A DNA stretch of 10,106 bases from Schlesneria sp. (lineage in GTDB: Bacteria; Planctomycetota; Planctomycetia; Planctomycetales; Planctomycetaceae), in the NCBI GenBank assembly GCA_025353525.1, contig JANXOO010000265.1, positions 1-10,106 of the forward strand. The letters are read 5' to 3'. Position 1 is the stretch's first letter; each line of letters opens with the position of its first letter. Shown one piece after another: positions 6,748 through 10,106 of the stretch. The position numbers and the translations under genes were made by a program. The notes beneath the pieces were generated by a model, which worked only from the letters and a program-made list of their open reading frames with translations, searched no databases and was not told the origin of the DNA.

Positions 6748-9501
6748 TTACGCGAAGGCCGGGTCGACCTTTTCGGGATCGATACCGAGGTCCTTCAGGG
6801 CACCAGGCAGTTTCTTCGCGTCGAACTGGCCTTCTTTGCTGAGTGCGACCAGTGTGGCGTAGGTGACCGATTCGGCGTCAATCTCGAAGTGGCGTCGAAG
6901 CGCTTCCCGTGTTTCGCTGCGACCGTATCCGTCGGTCCCGCAAACCACATACTGGCAGGGAACGTATGGACGAATCTGCTCGGCAACCAGTTGCACATTG
7001 TCGCTCGACGAAATGATCGGGCCCTTAATGCCGCTCAATGCTTGTTCAATGTAGCTCACTTTGGGCTTCTTGTCGGAATGCAGCCGGTTCCACCGCGTAA
7101 TCGACTGGGCGTCGCGTTTCAGTTCGTTGTAGCTTGTGACGCTCCAGACATCGGCTGTGACGGAGTACTTTTCGGCGAGCAAAGCCTTTGCCCGAACGAC
7201 TTCTTGCAGAATCGGTCCGCTGCCGAACAATTGGGGGCGTCTGGCTCGTTGAGCGGCCGAAACAGCAGGGTCGAGCGGGTAAAGGCCCTTGATGATCCCC
7301 GTTTCAACTCCGGCAGGCATTTCTGGCATGACGTAGTTTTCGTTGTAAACCGAAAGGTAATAGAAGACATCTTCCCCTTCGGCATACATCCGCCTCAGTC
7401 CATCCCGAACGATTGTACACAATTCGTAGCCGTAAGCCGGGTCATAGGCGATCAGGTTGGGCACGGTCCCTGCCATCAACTGGCTGTGACCGTCTTCGTG
7501 CTGCAAGCCTTCACCGTTAAGCGTCGTTCGACCGGACGTTCCACCGCAAAGGAATCCTTTGCAGCGGGAATCCCCGGCCAACCAGATCAGGTCGCCAACA
7601 CGTTGAAATCCGAACATCGAATAATAAATGTAAAACGGAATCATGTTCAGGCCGACGTTGGCATAGGCCGTTCCGGCGGCGATGAACGATGACATGGCAC
7701 CGGCTTCGTCGATTCCTTCCATCAGAATCTGACCCGTTCGCGATTCCTTGTAGGCCTTGGGCGTCCCTTCATCAACGGGCGTATAGAGCTGGCCCTTGCT
7801 GGAATAGATTCCGAACAGCGAGAACAGTGCCTCCATCCCGAACGTTTGAGCCTCGTCGGGAATGATCGGTACGATTCGAGTGCCGACTGATTTGTCGCGA
7901 ATGAGGAACTTGATGATTTCGGACAGAACCGTCGTCGTCGAGCGTTCACGCGTCGATGTTGCTGCCGCTTCGATCATCAGCGATGTCGCGGGAATCGCCA
8001 GACGTTCTTTGGTTGGCACGCGCACGGGAAGATAACCGCCAAGCTTTTGTCGGTGATCGTGCAGATACTTCATTTCAGGACTATCGGCGGGCGGACGATA
8101 AAAGATCGCCGCTCGGGCCTGTTCATCGGTCAGCGGAAGGTTAAACCGGTCGCGAATGTGGATCAGCGACTGATCGTTAAGCCCCTTGGTCTGGTGAGCC
8201 GTGTTTTTGCCTTCGCCCTCGTCCCCCATCCCCAACCCCTTGACGGTATGTGCCAGCACAACCGTCGGAGCCCCCTTGTGATGAGTCGCGGCCTGATAGG
8301 CAGCAAAGACCTTGACCGGATCGTGCCCGCCACGACGCAAATCACGAATCTGCTCGTCACTCAGATGTTCGACAAGCTTCAGTAAATCAGGGTGACGTCC
8401 GAAAAAATCGTCCCGGATGTAGGCGCCTGTTTCAACAATGTATTTCTGGAATTGGCCGTCGACGACCTCGCCCAGTGTCTTGACCAGAATGCCGGTATCG
8501 TCGGCATCCAGCAATGGCTGCCAATCGCTGCCCCAGACGATCTTGATGACGTTCCAGCCCGCACCCCGGAAAATTCCTTCCAGTTCCTGAATAATCTTGC
8601 CGTTCCCTCGAACAGGACCGTCCAGACGCTGTAAATTGCAGTTGATGACCCAGGTCAGATTGTCGAGGTTTTCGCGAGAGGCCATCGAGATCGCGCCAAG
8701 CGATTCAGGTTCGTCGACTTCGCCGTCACCCAGGAACGCCCAGACTCGCGATTTTGATGTATCGAGCAGGTTTCTGTGCTCGAGGTATCGGAGAAACCTC
8801 GCCTGGTAAATCGAACAGATGGGACCAAGGCCCATCGAGACCGTCGGGAATTGCCAAAAATCGGGCATCAGCCAGGGATGTGGATATGACGAAAGACCCT
8901 GGCCGCGCGGAAGTTCGCGTCGGAAATTGACGAGGTTTTCTTCTGTCAGTCGTCCTTCAACGAATGCCCGGGAATACATCCCAGGTGACGAATGCCCCTG
9001 AAAATAAATCATGTCGCCCGTGTGATCTTTGGATCGGGCATGGAAAAAATGATTGAAACCGGTCTCAACCAGCGTTGCTGACGAAGCGAACGTGGAAATG
9101 TGTCCGCCGACACCAGAGTCGGTACGATAGGCGCGGACCACCATTGCCATGGCATTCCAGCGAATGATACTTCGCAGACGCCGTTCGATCGCTCGGTCAC
9201 CAGGAAACGGCGGCTCGGCTTCAGGAGGGATTGTATTCACGTACGGCGTTGTCACCGACGGAACCACGGGAACAGACTGGGCCTGAGCCCTTGAATAAAG
9301 CCGAGTCAGCATCTGGCTGAGCGCCGCCGGGCCATAGCGGTGTAACAGGTCGTCGACGGACTCCAGCCATTCGTCCATCTCCAGAGGATCGATGGCTGGT
9401 ACCGTAACGTCGGAAATTTCATCGACTGCCGGTGTGACAGCAGCCGCCGGAGCGACGTCTGTGCGACGACTTGCAGGTGCTGCTTGAAGTGTGCTTGCCA
9501 T
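6748..9501 (-). CDS. aceE: Pyruvate dehydrogenase E1, homodimeric type
   Basis: A 917-residue thiamine-diphosphate enzyme that decarboxylates pyruvate and reductively acetylates the lipoyl-lysine of E2. It aligns by eye with E. coli AceE (887 residues) over nearly its whole length. DPLEMDEWLESVDDLL (about 38-53) begins the conserved region, followed by YVNTIPPEAEPPFPGD and WNAMAMVVRAYR. The thiamine motif runs from GDG (258-260) to NCN (287-289). KNTAHQTKGLN contains His436, matching E. coli His407. MEGIDEAGA contains Glu599, matching the catalytic Glu571. GGTSGRTTLNGEGLQHEDGH is conserved. About 36 Ala/Pro/Val-rich residues precede the conserved start and are absent from E. coli. I chose the ATG at 9501, with GAGG (9514-9517) 12 bases upstream; a TTG four codons earlier directly abuts that GAGG and is less likely. 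aceF follows 139 bp downstream on the same strand. No pdhR-like regulator or E3 gene is nearby. Confidence 0.97.
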   Translation of the reverse strand: MASTLQAAPASRRTDVAPAAAVTPAVDEISDVTVPAIDPLEMDEWLESVDDLLHRYGPAALSQMLTRLYSRAQAQSVPVVPSVTTPYVNTIPPEAEPPFPGDRAIERRLRSIIRWNAMAMVVRAYRTDSGVGGHISTFASSATLVETGFNHFFHARSKDHTGDMIYFQGHSSPGMYSRAFVEGRLTEENLVNFRRELPRGQGLSSYPHPWLMPDFWQFPTVSMGLGPICSIYQARFLRYLEHRNLLDTSKSRVWAFLGDGEVDEPESLGAISMASRENLDNLTWVINCNLQRLDGPVRGNGKIIQELEGIFRGAGWNVIKIVWGSDWQPLLDADDTGILVKTLGEVVDGQFQKYIVETGAYIRDDFFGRHPDLLKLVEHLSDEQIRDLRRGGHDPVKVFAAYQAATHHKGAPTVVLAHTVKGLGMGDEGEGKNTAHQTKGLNDQSLIHIRDRFNLPLTDEQARAAIFYRPPADSPEMKYLHDHRQKLGGYLPVRVPTKERLAIPATSLMIEAAATSTRERSTTTVLSEIIKFLIRDKSVGTRIVPIIPDEAQTFGMEALFSLFGIYSSKGQLYTPVDEGTPKAYKESRTGQILMEGIDEAGAMSSFIAAGTAYANVGLNMIPFYIYYSMFGFQRVGDLIWLAGDSRCKGFLCGGTSGRTTLNGEGLQHEDGHSQLMAGTVPNLIAYDPAYGYELCTIVRDGLRRMYAEGEDVFYYLSVYNENYVMPEMPAGVETGIIKGLYPLDPAVSAAQRARRPQLFGSGPILQEVVRAKALLAEKYSVTADVWSVTSYNELKRDAQSITRWNRLHSDKKPKVSYIEQALSGIKGPIISSSDNVQLVAEQIRPYVPCQYVVCGTDGYGRSETREALRRHFEIDAESVTYATLVALSKEGQFDAKKLPGALKDLGIDPEKVDPAFA

Positions 9502-9716
9502 ATTTTTTGCCAACCTCAGTATTTAATTCAGGCACGTCGGTCAATACGCGTGAACCATGTGCGCAGTAAACGGACGATCATCGCCCGGCCCGATAGCCGT
9601 TGTCGAGTGTATCGCTTAATCCCATACGACTGTGCATCGTAGCAGGAGATTTCGAGTCTGCACAGATTGCGCCAGCCAGGATCCGGCAGCAACTTTTCTC
9701 CCCGACGATTTCGGAG

Positions 9717-9728
9717 CCCGATTTCGGG
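9717..9728. repeat. Short perfect palindrome CCCGATTTCGGG
   Basis: CCCGA (9717-9721) and TCGGG (9724-9728) are perfect inverted arms around TT. A related GATTTCGG lies just upstream at 9707-9714. It may form a small hairpin in the aceE leader, or it may be chance. Confidence 0.4.
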
Positions 9729-9831
9729 AAGTTCAGGTCTCTGACGCAGCCTCAGGTCGTCATTTCCAGTCCAAAAGCGATGCTCTCTTGTTGACAGCCT
9801 TGTTTTTTCGGGTGAAGTGAATTTTTTACTC

Positions 9832-9856
9832 GTTTTTCCCGAAATTTCGGAAAAAC
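9832..9856. promoter_or_regulatory. Near-perfect 25-bp palindrome upstream of aceE
   Basis: GTTTTTCC (9832-9839) and GGAAAAAC (9849-9856) are perfect 8-bp arms. They enclose one extra C (9840) and the self-complementary octamer GAAATTTC (9841-9848), so symmetry extends through almost the whole 25 bp. There is no T-run outside the arms in either direction, so it is not a standard terminator. Part of it (CCCGAAA, 9838-9844) can also pair with TTTCGGG at 9806-9812, so two alternative folds are possible. It is a plausible operator or leader-RNA element for aceE, or a regulatory site of a gene beyond the window. The function is inferred only. Confidence 0.45.
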
Positions 9857-9956
9857 AGCCGTGCTCAATAGCCGTCACCGGAAACGGAAGCAAATCGAAG
9901 ACTTTGAAAAACTCGCTCCAATTCCGCCGATCAACGACGGCGGTTTGTAGTCTTTT

Positions 9957-9987
9957 GTAGGGTGGGCCGAGTCTTCGAGTCCCACCA
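9957..9987. repeat. Dispersed GGTGGG...CCCACC palindromic repeat, copy 1
   Basis: The segment begins GTAGGGTGGGCCGAG (9957-9971) and ends CGAGTCCCACCA (9976-9987). Arms GGTGGG (9961-9966) and CCCACC (9981-9986) are inverted, with an inner CGA/TCG pair. From memory, this core (GGTGGGCCGAG...CCCACC) is a widespread REP-like intergenic element in several bacterial groups, planctomycetes included. A second, inverted copy begins at 10091. Confidence 0.65.
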
Positions 9988-10002
9988 TCGTGCAGGTGAT
10001 TC

Positions 10003-10034
10003 CGGAGTCAGACTCGGCGATTCGCCTCACTCCG
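10003..10034. repeat. Nested palindrome between repeat copies
   Basis: CGGAGT (10003-10008) and ACTCCG (10029-10034) are inverted arms. They enclose a second hairpin, GGCG-ATT-CGCC (10016-10026). GAGTC-A-GACTC (10005-10015) is a further overlapping palindrome. The arrangement suggests a structured non-coding element belonging to the surrounding repeat cluster. Confidence 0.45.
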
Positions 10035-10039
10035 CGTTC

Positions 10040-10057
10040 ATGGTCTAATTTGACCAT
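10040..10057. repeat. 6-bp inverted repeat ATGGTC/GACCAT
   Basis: ATGGTC (10040-10045) and GACCAT (10052-10057) are perfect arms around TAATTT. On the plus strand TTT and a C follow, a short U-run. It may be a weak terminator, or a part of the repeat cluster. Confidence 0.35.
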
Positions 10058-10090
10058 TTTCTGTGTCTGATGTGTAGATTACACTTTGGT

Positions 10091-10106
10091 GGTGGGACTC
10101 GATGAC
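10091..10106. repeat. Dispersed palindromic repeat, copy 2 (inverted, cut by window end)
   Basis: The last 16 bases, GGTGGGACTCGATGAC, match the reverse complement of 9971-9986 at 15 of 16 positions. This is therefore an inverted second copy of the GGTGGG...CCCACC element, about 104 bp from the first, continuing beyond the window. Confidence 0.6.

Larger units (their letters stand above)
9502..9956 (-). other. aceE upstream region, no convincing gene
   Basis: This roughly 455-bp stretch upstream of aceE has one long minus-strand frame (9528-9893). That frame begins with TTG, lacks a ribosome site, is Arg-rich and resembles nothing I know, so I treat the stretch as non-coding leader/promoter DNA. 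It holds a strong A/T-rich palindrome (9832-9856), CCCGA-TT-TCGGG at 9717-9728, and TACGA-N7-TCGTA at 9625-9641. I could not identify a convincing sigma-70 promoter reading toward aceE. Confidence 0.55.

Noticed and set aside
6742..7692. 316-codon plus-strand open frame antisense to aceE
   Set aside because: It lies entirely opposite highly conserved AceE coding sequence, has no recognisable domain, and its length is explained by the codon bias of aceE keeping the opposite frame open.
9502..9513. TTG at 9513 as the aceE start
   Set aside because: It abuts GAGG with no spacing, whereas ATG 9501 lies 12 bases from GAGG.
9518..9544. TTGACC (minus strand, 9544-9539) with AATACT as aceE promoter
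   Set aside because: Spacing is only 15 bp and the implied transcript would start after the aceE ribosome site, so it could not be translated normally.
9791..9819. TTGACA on the plus strand at 9791-9796 as a -35 box
   Set aside because: It matches consensus perfectly, but no acceptable -10 element lies 16-18 bp downstream and it points away from aceE.
9528..9893. 121-codon minus-strand open frame upstream of aceE
   Set aside because: It begins with TTG without a ribosome site, is Arg-rich with no domain or signal, and spans the palindromes; most likely non-coding.
9875..10057. 60-codon minus-strand frame containing MVGLEDSAHPT
   Set aside because: This peptide is simply the translation of the dispersed GGTGGG...CCCACC repeat, a common source of false hypothetical proteins.

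Overview
The window reads as chromosomal DNA from a Gram-negative bacterium, most probably a planctomycete. The evidence is a diderm envelope (a lipobox-bearing outer-membrane factor, a second beta-barrel protein and a periplasmic adaptor), moderately high G+C, and sequence style in the adaptor and the pyruvate dehydrogenase subunits that resembles planctomycete homologues as I remember them. The phylum is an inference from memory, not from a search.

Layout. Positions 1-5280 hold a tripartite RND efflux locus in two divergent transcription units. On the minus strand are the membrane-fusion adaptor (139-1506) and, 4 bp after it, the first 44 codons of the RND inner-membrane pump (1-134, cut by the window edge). 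On the plus strand, from the same 406-bp intergenic region, are a lipid-anchored CusC/CzcC-type outer-membrane factor (1913-3922) and an additional outer-membrane beta-barrel protein (3919-5280) joined by a 4-bp ATGA overlap. The family pattern fits heavy-metal efflux, but the substrate cannot be read from this window.

Positions 5331-9501 carry a minus-strand pyruvate dehydrogenase pair, convergent with the efflux genes. It consists of homodimeric-type E1 (aceE, 6748-9501) followed after 139 bp by E2 dihydrolipoyl acetyltransferase (aceF, 5331-6608). No E3 (lipoamide dehydrogenase) lies in the window. E1 decarboxylates pyruvate and reductively acetylates the lipoyl-lysine of E2; E2 passes the acetyl group to CoA.

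Positions 9502-10106 contain no convincing gene. They hold a near-perfect A/T-rich palindrome about 330 bp upstream of aceE, smaller hairpins, and at the window edge an inverted pair of a GGTGGG...CCCACC dispersed repeat enclosing further palindromes.

I see no rRNA, tRNA, CRISPR array, transposase or phage gene. Most of the window is recognisable core or accessory metabolism. The less ordinary points are the long acidic/histidine-rich linker in the outer-membrane factor, the coupled extra barrel protein, the palindromes upstream of aceE and the repeat cluster at the right edge.
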